Shown: positions 36,106-44,068 of the stretch, in pieces
Layout: the number at the start of each line of letters is the position of its first letter
Position numbering within the stretch: position 1 is the first letter of the stretch
Origin: Lysobacterales bacterium
GTDB taxonomy: Bacteria > Pseudomonadota > Gammaproteobacteria > Xanthomonadales > SZUA-5
Direction: 5' to 3'
Length of the DNA: 58,357 bases
Assembly (NCBI GenBank): GCA_019187485.1
Contig: JABAQR010000050.1
Coordinates: 1-58,357, forward strand
The notes under the pieces: generated by a model
Database searches by the model: none
What the model saw: only the letters and a program-made list of their open reading frames with translations
Told to the model about the DNA's origin: nothing
Translations under genes and position numbers: made by a program

Positions 36106-37344
36106 GTGTTGCGTCCCATCCCGCACAACGAGCGCCTCGCCGACGTCCGCTACGACATCCGCGGGCCACTGCACGCCCGCGCACTCGAGCTGGAACAGCA
36201 GGGCAAGTCCATCGTCCGCCTGAACATCGGCAACCCCGGTCGTTTCGGCTTCGAGGCGCCGGCGCATGTGCGCGAGGCCATCGCGCGCCACCTGAAGGAC
36301 AGCGAGGCTTATTGCCACCAGGGCGGGCTGACCGAGGCGCGCGAGGCGATCGCCGAGGTCATGCACGCACGCGGCGTGCACGAGGTCGGCGTGCCGCAGG
36401 TCTTCATCGGCAACGGCGTCAGCGAGCTGATCGATCTTTCGCTGCGCGGGCTGCTGAATCCCGGCGACGAAGTGCTGGTGCCGGCGCCGGACTACCCGCT
36501 GTGGACCGCCGCGGTGATCCTGAACGACGGCCAGCCGGTGCATTACCCCTGTCCGCCGGAACGCCTGGGCCTGCCGGACCCGGCCGAGATCGAGCGCCTG
36601 ATCGGGCCGCGCACGCGCGCGATCGTGGTCATCAACCCGAACAACCCGAACGGCGCGGTCTATCCGAAGCCCTTGCTGGAGGCGATCGCGCGGCTCGCCG
36701 AGAAGCACCGGCTGGTGGTGTTCAGCGACGAGATCTACGAAGGCCTGCTGTACGAAGGCGCGCAGTTCCACGCGCTGGCGCCGCTGGTGCGCGAATCGCT
36801 GTGCATCACGATGAGCGGGTTGTCGAAGATGCACCGCGCCTGCGGTTACCGCGTCGGCTGGATGGTCGCCAGCGGCCGCATCCAGGCCGCGCGCGACTAC
36901 CTGAAGAGCCTCGACCTGCTGGCGGCGCTGCGCCTGTGCAGCAACGTCCAGGGCCAGTGGGCGATCCCCGCCGCGCTGCGCGGGCCGGACACCCACAGCG
37001 CGCTGTGCCGGCCCGGCGGGCGCCTGTACGAGACCCGCGCGGCGCTGCTGCGCGCGGTCGCGCGCTCGCGGCACCTGCGAGTGGTCGCGCCGATGGGCGC
37101 CATGTACGGCTTCGTCGGCGTCGATACGCGCGCGCTGCCGGGCTTCGACGACCAGCAGTTCGCCTACGAGCTGCTCGATCAGCGCCAGATCCTGATCGTG
37201 CCGGGCTCCTCCTTCAACGTCGCCTATCGCGATCACTTCCGGATCACGCTGCTGCCCGAAGCGGCCTTGATGGAACGTGTGATCGACCAGATCGACGACT
37301 TCATCGGGGCGCTGGTGCAGCGGGCGACGCCGCGGGTGGCGTGA
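36106..37344 (+). CDS. Class I/II PLP-dependent aminotransferase (AlaA/YfbQ-like)
   Basis: A 412-residue aminotransferase, fold type I, resembling alanine transaminase AlaA. Visible are the N-terminal RYDIRGPLHARALELEQQGK, substrate and cofactor segments LNIGNPGRFGF and VPAPDYPLWTAAV, NPNNPNGAVYP, and the PLP lysine in SGLSKMHRACGYRVGW. Arg in HFRITLLP would hold the substrate carboxylate. The likely reaction is pyruvate + glutamate to alanine + 2-oxoglutarate; specificity is inferred from family resemblance. The start is GTG 36106. The gap to the next gene holds array F. Confidence 0.88.
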   Translation: MLRPIPHNERLADVRYDIRGPLHARALELEQQGKSIVRLNIGNPGRFGFEAPAHVREAIARHLKDSEAYCHQGGLTEAREAIAEVMHARGVHEVGVPQVFIGNGVSELIDLSLRGLLNPGDEVLVPAPDYPLWTAAVILNDGQPVHYPCPPERLGLPDPAEIERLIGPRTRAIVVINPNNPNGAVYPKPLLEAIARLAEKHRLVVFSDEIYEGLLYEGAQFHALAPLVRESLCITMSGLSKMHRACGYRVGWMVASGRIQAARDYLKSLDLLAALRLCSNVQGQWAIPAALRGPDTHSALCRPGGRLYETRAALLRAVARSRHLRVVAPMGAMYGFVGVDTRALPGFDDQQFAYELLDQRQILIVPGSSFNVAYRDHFRITLLPEAALMERVIDQIDDFIGALVQRATPRVA

Positions 37345-37375
37345 GGCAGACGTCGCGGCGGCCCGGATGTGGACG

Positions 37376-37463
37376 GAACGAGGGCATGATGAAGGCATGA
37401 GGGCGCGCGCAGTCGGCGCGCGCCCGCGTTTTTCCGCGCCCTCGTGCCCCCGTGCCTTCGACC
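37376..37463. repeat. Octamer inverted array F (GAGGGCAT/GTGCCCCC type)
   Basis: Degenerate units at 37376-37404 (GAGGGCAT, GAAGGCAT, GAGGGCG) face 37437-37463 (CGCCCTCGTGCCCCCGTGCC). The spacer of about 32 bp is itself a GC palindrome (GGCGCGCGC type). It fills the gap between the aminotransferase and the SGNH hydrolase. Confidence 0.65.
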
Positions 37464-37473
37464 CAGCTCCCCC

Positions 37474-38181
37474 ATGCCCCTCGCCACCCTGCTGTCGATG
37501 CTCGCCGCCCAACCGGCACCGCCGGCGCGCTATCTCGCGCTCGGCGACTCCTACACGATCGGCGAATCGGTGCCGGTCGCCGCGCGCTGGCCGAACCAGC
37601 TCGCGGAACTGCTGCGCGCGCAGGGCGTGGAGCTGGCACCGCCGCAGATCGTCGCCCGCACCGGCTGGACCACCGACGAGCTGGCGGCGGCGCTCGATGC
37701 GCTGGAGCGCGGCGATGAGGTCGCCAACGCCATGGGCGAGGCCGCGGTGCCGCCGGCGCCGCCCTACCAGCTGGTCAGCCTGCTGATCGGCGTCAACAAC
37801 CAGTACCGCGGTCGCGAGGTCGCCGAGTACCGCGTACAGCTCGACGCGCTGATCGCGCGCGCAATCGGCTATGCAGGCGGTGACGCCTCGCGGGTGCTGG
37901 TGCTGTCGATTCCCGACTGGGGCGTCACCCCCTTCGCGGAGGGTCGCGAGCGCGCCCGCATCACCGCCGACATCGACGCCTACAACGCCGCCAAGCGCGC
38001 CACCTGCGCGGCCGCCGGCGTCGCCTTCGTCGACATCACGCCACTGACGCGCGAGGCCGCCGAACGACCGGAACTGCTCGCCGACGATGGCCTGCACCCT
38101 TCCGCGCAGGACTACCGGCGCTGGGCGCAGGCCGCGCTGCCGGCTGCGCGCGCCGCGCTCGGTTTGTCCGCGTCGGACTGA
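37474..38181 (+). CDS. SGNH/GDSL-family hydrolase
   Basis: A 235-residue SGNH hydrolase (esterase/lipase-like). Block I is LALGDSYTIGE with the nucleophile Ser, block III is LIGVNNQYRG with the oxyanion Asn, and block V is DGLHPSAQDY with catalytic Asp and His. The first 18 or so residues are mildly hydrophobic (MPLATLLSMLAAQPAPPA) but do not form a clear signal peptide. The start is ATG 37474, directly after array F. The substrate is unknown. The gap of 85 bp to puuE includes a -10-like CTATCCT. Confidence 0.88.
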   Translation: MPLATLLSMLAAQPAPPARYLALGDSYTIGESVPVAARWPNQLAELLRAQGVELAPPQIVARTGWTTDELAAALDALERGDEVANAMGEAAVPPAPPYQLVSLLIGVNNQYRGREVAEYRVQLDALIARAIGYAGGDASRVLVLSIPDWGVTPFAEGRERARITADIDAYNAAKRATCAAAGVAFVDITPLTREAAERPELLADDGLHPSAQDYRRWAQAALPAARAALGLSASD

Positions 38182-38266
38182 GCTTCCGATCCCGCGTCCC
38201 CATCCCGGCCCTGTCGTCATTCCGCCTCGCTATCCTCGGCCGACCTCTGCCATCCGGAACGTCGCC

Positions 38267-39196
38267 ATGCCCGCCTACCCCCGCGACCTCGTCGGCTACG
38301 GTCGCCACCCGCCGCACGCGGACTGGCCCGGTGGGGCGCGGATCGCGGTGCAGTTCGTGCTGAACTACGAGGAGGGCGGCGAGAACTCGGTGCTGCACGG
38401 GGATGCCGGCAGCGAGCAGTTCCTGTCCGAGATCATCGGCGCCGCCGCCTATCCGGCGCGCCACCTCAGCATGGAGTCGATCTACGAGTACGGTTCGCGC
38501 GTCGGCGGCTGGCGCATCCTCGACGAATTCGCGCGCCGCGACCTGCCGCTGACGGTGTTCGGCGTCGCCATGGCGATGCAGCGCCACCCCGAATTCGTGC
38601 GCGCCTGTCTCACCGCCGGCCACGAGATCGCCTCGCACGGCTGGCGCTGGATCCACTACCAGAACATCGACGAGGCCAGCGAGCGCGCCCACCTGGAGAC
38701 CGCCGTGGCGATCCACCGCGAACTGACCGGCAGCGCCCCGCTCGGCTGGTACACCGGACGCGACAGCCCGAACACCCGGCGCCTGGTGGTCGAACACGGC
38801 GGTTTCGAGTACGACAGCGACTACTACGGCGACGAACTGCCCTTCTGGACCGAGGTCGAGTGCGGCGATGGCGAACGCCGCGCGCATCTGGTGGTGCCGT
38901 ACACGCTGGATTGCAACGACATGCGGTTTGCGACGCCGCAGGGCTTCAACTGTGCCACCCAGTTCTTCGACTACCTGCGCGACAGCTTCGACGTGCTCTA
39001 CGCGCAGGGCGAGGAGAGCCCGCGCATGCTCAGCGTGGGCATGCACTGTCGTCTGCTCGGCCGGCCCGGCCGCTTCATCGCGCTGCAGCGCTTTCTCGAC
39101 CACATCGGCAGGCACGAGCGCGTGTGGGTGTGCCGGCGCATCGACATCGCCCGCCACTGGAAGCGGCGGCATCCGTGGCTGCCGCGATCGCGGTGA
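38267..39196 (+). CDS. puuE: Allantoinase of the polysaccharide-deacetylase type
   Basis: A 309-residue PuuE enzyme, the metal-independent allantoinase that opens allantoin to allantoate in the urate pathway. Signatures are YPRDLVGYGRHPPHADWPGG, LNYEEGGENSVLHGD and SHGWRWIHYQN. They replace the metal site of true chitin/xylan deacetylases and separate PuuE from them. The start is ATG 38267. The length is standard. Together with uraD 0.7 kb further on it completes the route begun by puuD-uraH, 29 kb upstream. Confidence 0.93.
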   Translation: MPAYPRDLVGYGRHPPHADWPGGARIAVQFVLNYEEGGENSVLHGDAGSEQFLSEIIGAAAYPARHLSMESIYEYGSRVGGWRILDEFARRDLPLTVFGVAMAMQRHPEFVRACLTAGHEIASHGWRWIHYQNIDEASERAHLETAVAIHRELTGSAPLGWYTGRDSPNTRRLVVEHGGFEYDSDYYGDELPFWTEVECGDGERRAHLVVPYTLDCNDMRFATPQGFNCATQFFDYLRDSFDVLYAQGEESPRMLSVGMHCRLLGRPGRFIALQRFLDHIGRHERVWVCRRIDIARHWKRRHPWLPRSR

Positions 39197-39198
39197 CC

Positions 39199-39723
39199 TC
39201 AGAACGGCCCGAGTGCCTGGACCTTGGCGATGAGCGCGCGGCGCACGACCTCGGGCAGTTCCTTGTGCCAGTGCGCGAGCAGATAGGGCGGGGCGACCTG
39301 CACGAAACCCGCGGCGAGGTCGACCTCGAGCGCGCGCGGGTCGCCGCAGTAGCCGAAGAAGGCCTCGCAGCGGCCGGCGTAGCGCGCGAACATGTACTTG
39401 ATCAGCAGGTACCACACGCCGCCCGCGGCACGGATCGCCTGCGCGTGCGACAGGGGCAGCGCGCGCATGACCTCGCCGTCGGTGCAGGCGCCGCCGATGA
39501 GGCAGACATCGCCGAACTCGCCCGCATGCGCATAGCCGCACACGCGCAGCGCGCCGACCTCGTCGCGATGGAGCGCGACGAGGTGGTGGCCCACCGCCGG
39601 TGGCGGTGATCCGAACTTGCGCCGGAACAGTGGCCCGGCGAGCAACTGCGCATCGTCGATCTCGCTGATCGCGAAGTATTCGCGCAGGGTGGCTGGCATC
39701 GTGTGCGGAGCGGCCTGTGGCAT
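39199..39723 (-). CDS. Uncharacterised protein between puuE and uraD
   Basis: A protein of 174 residues from ATG 39723 or 166 from ATG 39699; no ribosome site decides. I do not recognise the family. It begins MPQAAPHTMPATLREYFAIS, has a beta-rich middle (HHLVALHRDEVGALRVCGYA) and ends with HWHKELPEVVRRALIAKVQALGPF-like charged helices. The pattern of GYAHAGEF followed by a helix, then YCGDPRALEVDLAAGF, loosely suggests an N-acetyltransferase (GNAT)-like fold. It lies on the opposite strand between two ureide genes and ends 2 bp after puuE, so a link with purine breakdown is possible from position only. Confidence 0.6.
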   Translation of the reverse strand: MPQAAPHTMPATLREYFAISEIDDAQLLAGPLFRRKFGSPPPAVGHHLVALHRDEVGALRVCGYAHAGEFGDVCLIGGACTDGEVMRALPLSHAQAIRAAGGVWYLLIKYMFARYAGRCEAFFGYCGDPRALEVDLAAGFVQVAPPYLLAHWHKELPEVVRRALIAKVQALGPF

Positions 39724-39883
39724 GCGGGGTCGTGGACCAGGGAAAGGATGGAGGATAGGAATTCCCAAGCCACTTTTCGCGCGGCGTATGCTGCGCGCTC
39801 GTGCCGTCGAGGATCCGGCAGGCGGACGCCGTCCGGGGCTTCGCTCTTGTCTTTGCCTCGTCCCCATGCCCGGTGCCCCGTCC

Positions 39884-40396
39884 ATGACCCTAGACGAACT
39901 CAACGCCCTGGATGCAGACGCCTTCACCGCCGCGCTCGGCGGGATCTTCGAGCACTCGCCCTGGATCGCCCGCGAGAGCTGGCCGCGGCGGCCCTTCGCG
40001 AGTGTGGACGCGCTGCACGCGACGATGTGCGCGGCCCTGGCCGCGGCCGACGACGCCGCCAGACTGGCGCTGATCCGGGCGCACCCGGAACTGGCCGGCC
40101 GGCTCGCGATCCGCGGCGAGCTGACCGAGCATTCGACGCGTGAGCAGGCCGGTGCCGGGCTGGACCGCTGCACGCCGCAGGAATACGCGCACCTGCACAC
40201 GCTCAACGCCGACTACCAGGCGCGCTTCGGCTTCCCCTTCATCCTGGCGGTGCGTGGCCACACGCGCGAATCGATCATCGCCAACCTGGTCGCGCGGCTC
40301 GGCAATGCGCGCGAGACCGAGATCGCGACCGCGCTGGCGCAGATCGAGCGCATCGCGCGCTTGCGGCTGGAGGAGCTCATCGAGTCGCCGGCGTAG
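39884..40396 (+). CDS. uraD: OHCU decarboxylase
   Basis: A 170-residue 2-oxo-4-hydroxy-4-carboxy-5-ureidoimidazoline decarboxylase, which makes S-allantoin after UraH. The family core is present: FEHSPWIARESW, catalytic His67 in RAHPELAGRL, STREQAGAGLD, and FGFPFILAVRGHTRESI. The start is ATG 39884 (MTLDELNALD); ATG 39866 adds six unconserved residues. A -10-like TATGCT lies about 95 bp upstream. It converges with the restriction-modification gene across 12 bp. Confidence 0.94.
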   Translation: MTLDELNALDADAFTAALGGIFEHSPWIARESWPRRPFASVDALHATMCAALAAADDAARLALIRAHPELAGRLAIRGELTEHSTREQAGAGLDRCTPQEYAHLHTLNADYQARFGFPFILAVRGHTRESIIANLVARLGNARETEIATALAQIERIARLRLEELIESPA

Positions 40397-40408
40397 CCGC
40401 GCGCCGGC

Positions 40409-43400
40409 TCAGGCGCGGCGGTACCGACCTTCGCCGTGCTGGAGGTTGCCGAGGGCGAGCAGGGTTTCGAGGATGCGCGGGAGGCGCTCGCGCCAGCGGC
40501 CGCGGCCGCTGAAGCGCTCGGCGATGGCGGCTTCGGTCAGCGGCGCGGGGGCCTGGGCGACGGCGTCGGCGACGGCGCGGATCTGGGCGGTGAGGTCCTT
40601 GGGCCAGGCGATGCGCGCGGTGGGGACGGCGGCGGGGGTTTCGTCGCCGGGTTCCTCTTGGCCGGTGTCGATCTCGGCCTGGGTGGCGGTGTGGGCGCCG
40701 GGGTTCTGGAACTCGGGGCGCAGCCAGCGGATCAGGCCGCGCGCCTCTTCGGCGGCGCGCTCGGCGTTGAGCGCGACCAGGCGTTCGAGCAGCGCCTCGT
40801 CGAGTTCGCGCACGGCGTCTTCGCGACTGCGGCCGTCCGGGTGCGGCGCGTTGCCGTTCACGGCCTGCATCAGCGGCGCGAGGTCCTGCCAGCCGTAGGC
40901 GGCGAGCACGGCGAGGTCCAGCTCGTCGTGCAACTGCTTGAGCACCGAGACCAGCCCGTGCTCGTGGATCCGCTTTTCCTTGGCGCTCAGCGCCTCGCCG
41001 GCCTTGAGCTTTTCCAGCACGTTGTAGATGCCGGTCAAGGTCAGGTCCGCGTGTGCCGCCTGCTGGCGCTTGCGGTGGGCGTCGAGTTGCTCGGCGAGGG
41101 TGCGGATGCGGGTGGTGAGGGCGGGATCTTCGAGCGCGGGGAATGGGAATGGATCGAAACAGCGCGTCTTGTTGTACCTCGGGTCATTTCCGACCCCAAG
41201 GCGGGCACCTGCTGCAAGCGCCCATCGAACGTGCGACGCGCTGGAAAGTACTCCAAGCACCAGCGCATCCGAGCAAGCGATACACACAATCGAATGGTCA
41301 GCCAGCACCGCGCCATCGATGAACTGGAACGGGCGATGCTTGGAGGTTTCGGTAGTTCCGATGTAACGAGGCAATCCGAGCAGTGCCTTGCGCAGCACCG
41401 GGCGCTCCCAGCCAAATCGCCACCACAAACGCTTCAGGATTTCACGGCGATTCTCGTCGCGCTCTGGTTTCACGTAGTTCAGCACATGCTGGTATGCAGC
41501 AGGATTGTTGTCGCGAGCCTCTCGCTCGGACATGCCCGTAAAGTCGATCAGGAAGCGCTCCCGCGGCACCTGAAGCAAGTCACGACCGGCGACGTAGCCC
41601 TTGACGACGGCGGCACCCGAATCGCGGATCGTATTGGCCCGATCCGGATCGAGGATGAATCCAGCACCGTGCAGAGCCACCCCCATTCCTGCAACCAGCG
41701 AATTCGCCCGCAACGGCCGTGCGCTGGGAACATCGGCGCCGATCTTCAAATCTGCGCGGATCAGTCCAGTACGACTCTCGAGAACCACATCCGGCGAGTC
41801 TCCGCCGTTGTCGACTTCCAGAAGTACGCGCTGCCTGAGTCCAGATTGACGCTCTCCCGCAGCGCAGACCGTCATCGCGATGCGAACGGCGGCTCCATCG
41901 CTGGAGTCAACCCATGGATGGTCCGGAATGCCGAACACGAGGGAAACGGCATCCGCGCCATCGCCACCGAGATGCCGTTCCAGAACTCGGCGGTTGAAGG
42001 ATTGAGTGAGACTGTTGGTGGTGATGAATCCAAACCGGTGAAGCTTTCGCGCGACGATGAGCTGTGCCGCGTGCTCCCACCAGTACATGACCAGATCCGC
42101 GGACTCAGGAACCTCAGCCCAAGTCGTGCGTAACGCCTCTGTGTAGCCCTCGCCCAGCGCCTGTTTCATGCGCTTGGTCCCAATAAACGGCGGATTCCCC
42201 ACCACAAACTCCGCGTCCGGCCACTCGGCCTTGCGCGGATTCCGGTAGCGGTACAGCGGGATGCGCGCGCGGTCGTCGGGCACGGGTTCGCCGGTGACGG
42301 GGTGGGCTTTCATCGTGCGGCCGTCCCAGCGGGTGACGGGCTGGCCGGCCTCGTCGGTGACGATCTCGGCGCCGTCGTGGGCGAGGACGGCGTCGCGGCA
42401 CTCGATGTTGTGGAAGTCTTTCAGCACCGGCTGCGGCGGGGCCACATGGCCGCGGGTGCGGAAATGCCATTGCAGGTAGCCGATCCACAGCACCATCTCG
42501 GCGATGGCGGCGGCGCGCGGGTTCAGCTCGATGCCGAGGAACTGGTGCGGATCGACCGTGCTGCCGGCGAGGTCCAGCACGCCGCGCGCGTCGCCGAGTT
42601 CGGCGATGCGGTTGAGCACCTCGCCTTCCAGGCGCTTCAAGTGCTCCAGCGTGACGTAGAGGAAGTTGCCGCTGCCGCAGGCGGGATCGAGCACGCGCAC
42701 GCTGCACAGCTGGTGGTGGAAGCTGCGCAGGGTGTCGATGGCGCCCTTCGCATCGCCCTCCGCGTGCAGCGTGAGCGCGGCGGCCTGCGCGGTGTTCCAG
42801 TCCGCGCGCAGCGGCTCGATGACGGTGGGCAGGACCAGCCGCTCGACATAGGCGCGCGGGGTGTAGTGCGCGCCGAGGGCGTGGCGCTCGTCGGGGTCCA
42901 GCGCGCGTTCCAGCAGGGTGCCGAAGATCGCCGGCTCCACGGTTTGCCAGTCGTGCCGCGCGGCGCGCGAAAGCAGGCCGATCTGCTCGCGGCTCAGCGC
43001 CAGCACCTCGGGCTGCTTGAACAGCTTGCCGTTGAACTTCAGCAGCTCGGTGCGCAGTGCCACGGAATAGCCGCCACCATCCATGTCCTTCCACAAGCTG
43101 GCCAGCAGGGGCACGAAGCTCGCCGGCCGCGGCTCGCAGTCCGCCAGCAGGCCGGTGAAGCTGCCGGCGGGCAGCAGCTCCACGTCTTCCGCGAACAGGG
43201 TGAACAGGCAGCGCGTGAGGAAGCCGGCCACCCGCTCGGCATCCAGGCCGGTGGCTTCCAGCGAACGCGCCAGCTCGGCCAGGTCCGCCGCGATCTCGCG
43301 GGTGACCCGCGCCGACACGCGCGAAGGATCCAGCGACAGCGGATCCAGCCAGATCGCGCGCAGGCGCTCGGTCACTTCCGGCCGGCGCAGATCCGTGAGG

Positions 43401-43879
43401 CGGATGCGGTGCGAGGACGGATCCGGGAACGGCGTGTAGGTGGCGCCGGAGCGCGAGAACTCCGCGTACAGATCGAGCGTGCGGCCCACATCCACCACGA
43501 TCAGGAACGGCGGCCGGCCTTCATCGGCCGGGAGCGCGCGGGCGTACTCCTCCGCCTGCGAACGCGCGCGCATCAGCGCCAGGTCGAAGCCCCTGGTGTG
43601 TACCCCGGCCTTGACCTTCTTCGCCTCGCAGACGAAGTGCCCGCGCCGGTAGAGGTCGATGCGGCCGAGCGAGTTGCTGCCATCGCCATGCGCGAACTGC
43701 ACGCGGCGTTCGAACACATAGGCGTTGTCGCGCGTGTCCTCGCTGGCCGGCTCCGGCCGCGGCAAATCCAGCAGCGCGATCAGCTCCGTGAGGAAGAGCT
43801 GGTAGTTGGCCAGCTCGCTGCCGCTGTGGACCGACCAGCGGGCGAGGAAGGCGTCGAGGGCGGCGGGTGTGGGGGTCAT
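40409..43879 (-). CDS. Type IIG-like restriction-modification protein (N-terminal nuclease motif + N6-adenine methylase)
   Basis: A 1156-residue single-chain restriction-modification-like protein, similar in layout to MmeI/type IIG-IIL enzymes. The N-terminus has a PD-(D/E)xK candidate: Asp75, Glu85 and Lys87 (RIDLYRRGHFVCEAKK). Helical linker segments follow (RCLFTLFAEDVELLP), then SAM motif I at 396-406 (VLDPACGSGNF) and the catalytic NPPF at 562-565. Residues about 577-907 should be the target-recognition part and are lower in GC than either flank. A helical C-terminal domain follows. The start is ATG 43879. No specificity or partner gene adjoins, consistent with a one-gene system. It could instead be an orphan methylase if the nuclease part is inactive. 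Confidence 0.82.
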   Translation of the reverse strand: MTPTPAALDAFLARWSVHSGSELANYQLFLTELIALLDLPRPEPASEDTRDNAYVFERRVQFAHGDGSNSLGRIDLYRRGHFVCEAKKVKAGVHTRGFDLALMRARSQAEEYARALPADEGRPPFLIVVDVGRTLDLYAEFSRSGATYTPFPDPSSHRIRLTDLRRPEVTERLRAIWLDPLSLDPSRVSARVTREIAADLAELARSLEATGLDAERVAGFLTRCLFTLFAEDVELLPAGSFTGLLADCEPRPASFVPLLASLWKDMDGGGYSVALRTELLKFNGKLFKQPEVLALSREQIGLLSRAARHDWQTVEPAIFGTLLERALDPDERHALGAHYTPRAYVERLVLPTVIEPLRADWNTAQAAALTLHAEGDAKGAIDTLRSFHHQLCSVRVLDPACGSGNFLYVTLEHLKRLEGEVLNRIAELGDARGVLDLAGSTVDPHQFLGIELNPRAAAIAEMVLWIGYLQWHFRTRGHVAPPQPVLKDFHNIECRDAVLAHDGAEIVTDEAGQPVTRWDGRTMKAHPVTGEPVPDDRARIPLYRYRNPRKAEWPDAEFVVGNPPFIGTKRMKQALGEGYTEALRTTWAEVPESADLVMYWWEHAAQLIVARKLHRFGFITTNSLTQSFNRRVLERHLGGDGADAVSLVFGIPDHPWVDSSDGAAVRIAMTVCAAGERQSGLRQRVLLEVDNGGDSPDVVLESRTGLIRADLKIGADVPSARPLRANSLVAGMGVALHGAGFILDPDRANTIRDSGAAVVKGYVAGRDLLQVPRERFLIDFTGMSEREARDNNPAAYQHVLNYVKPERDENRREILKRLWWRFGWERPVLRKALLGLPRYIGTTETSKHRPFQFIDGAVLADHSIVCIACSDALVLGVLSSASHVRWALAAGARLGVGNDPRYNKTRCFDPFPFPALEDPALTTRIRTLAEQLDAHRKRQQAAHADLTLTGIYNVLEKLKAGEALSAKEKRIHEHGLVSVLKQLHDELDLAVLAAYGWQDLAPLMQAVNGNAPHPDGRSREDAVRELDEALLERLVALNAERAAEEARGLIRWLRPEFQNPGAHTATQAEIDTGQEEPGDETPAAVPTARIAWPKDLTAQIRAVADAVAQAPAPLTEAAIAERFSGRGRWRERLPRILETLLALGNLQHGEGRYRRA

Positions 43880-44068
43880 GGCGGAGCGCGCCCGAACGAG
43901 AGTCCGGCACCGATCATGCGCAAGTTTCGGGGCGGATGGCAGCGCAGGCGCGCCGGCGAGCGCGCCCGATGGACCCGACGACCCAGACCGCGGATGCCGA
44001 TGCACGGCACAGACGGCGGCCCCGCAGCGCGACTATCGTCCCGCCCCAGGCGAGCCCGGAGAACCGCG

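Noticed and set aside
38267..39196. Chitin or peptidoglycan deacetylase
   Set aside because: The fold is shared, but the sequence has the PuuE signatures and sits beside uraD, so allantoinase fits better.
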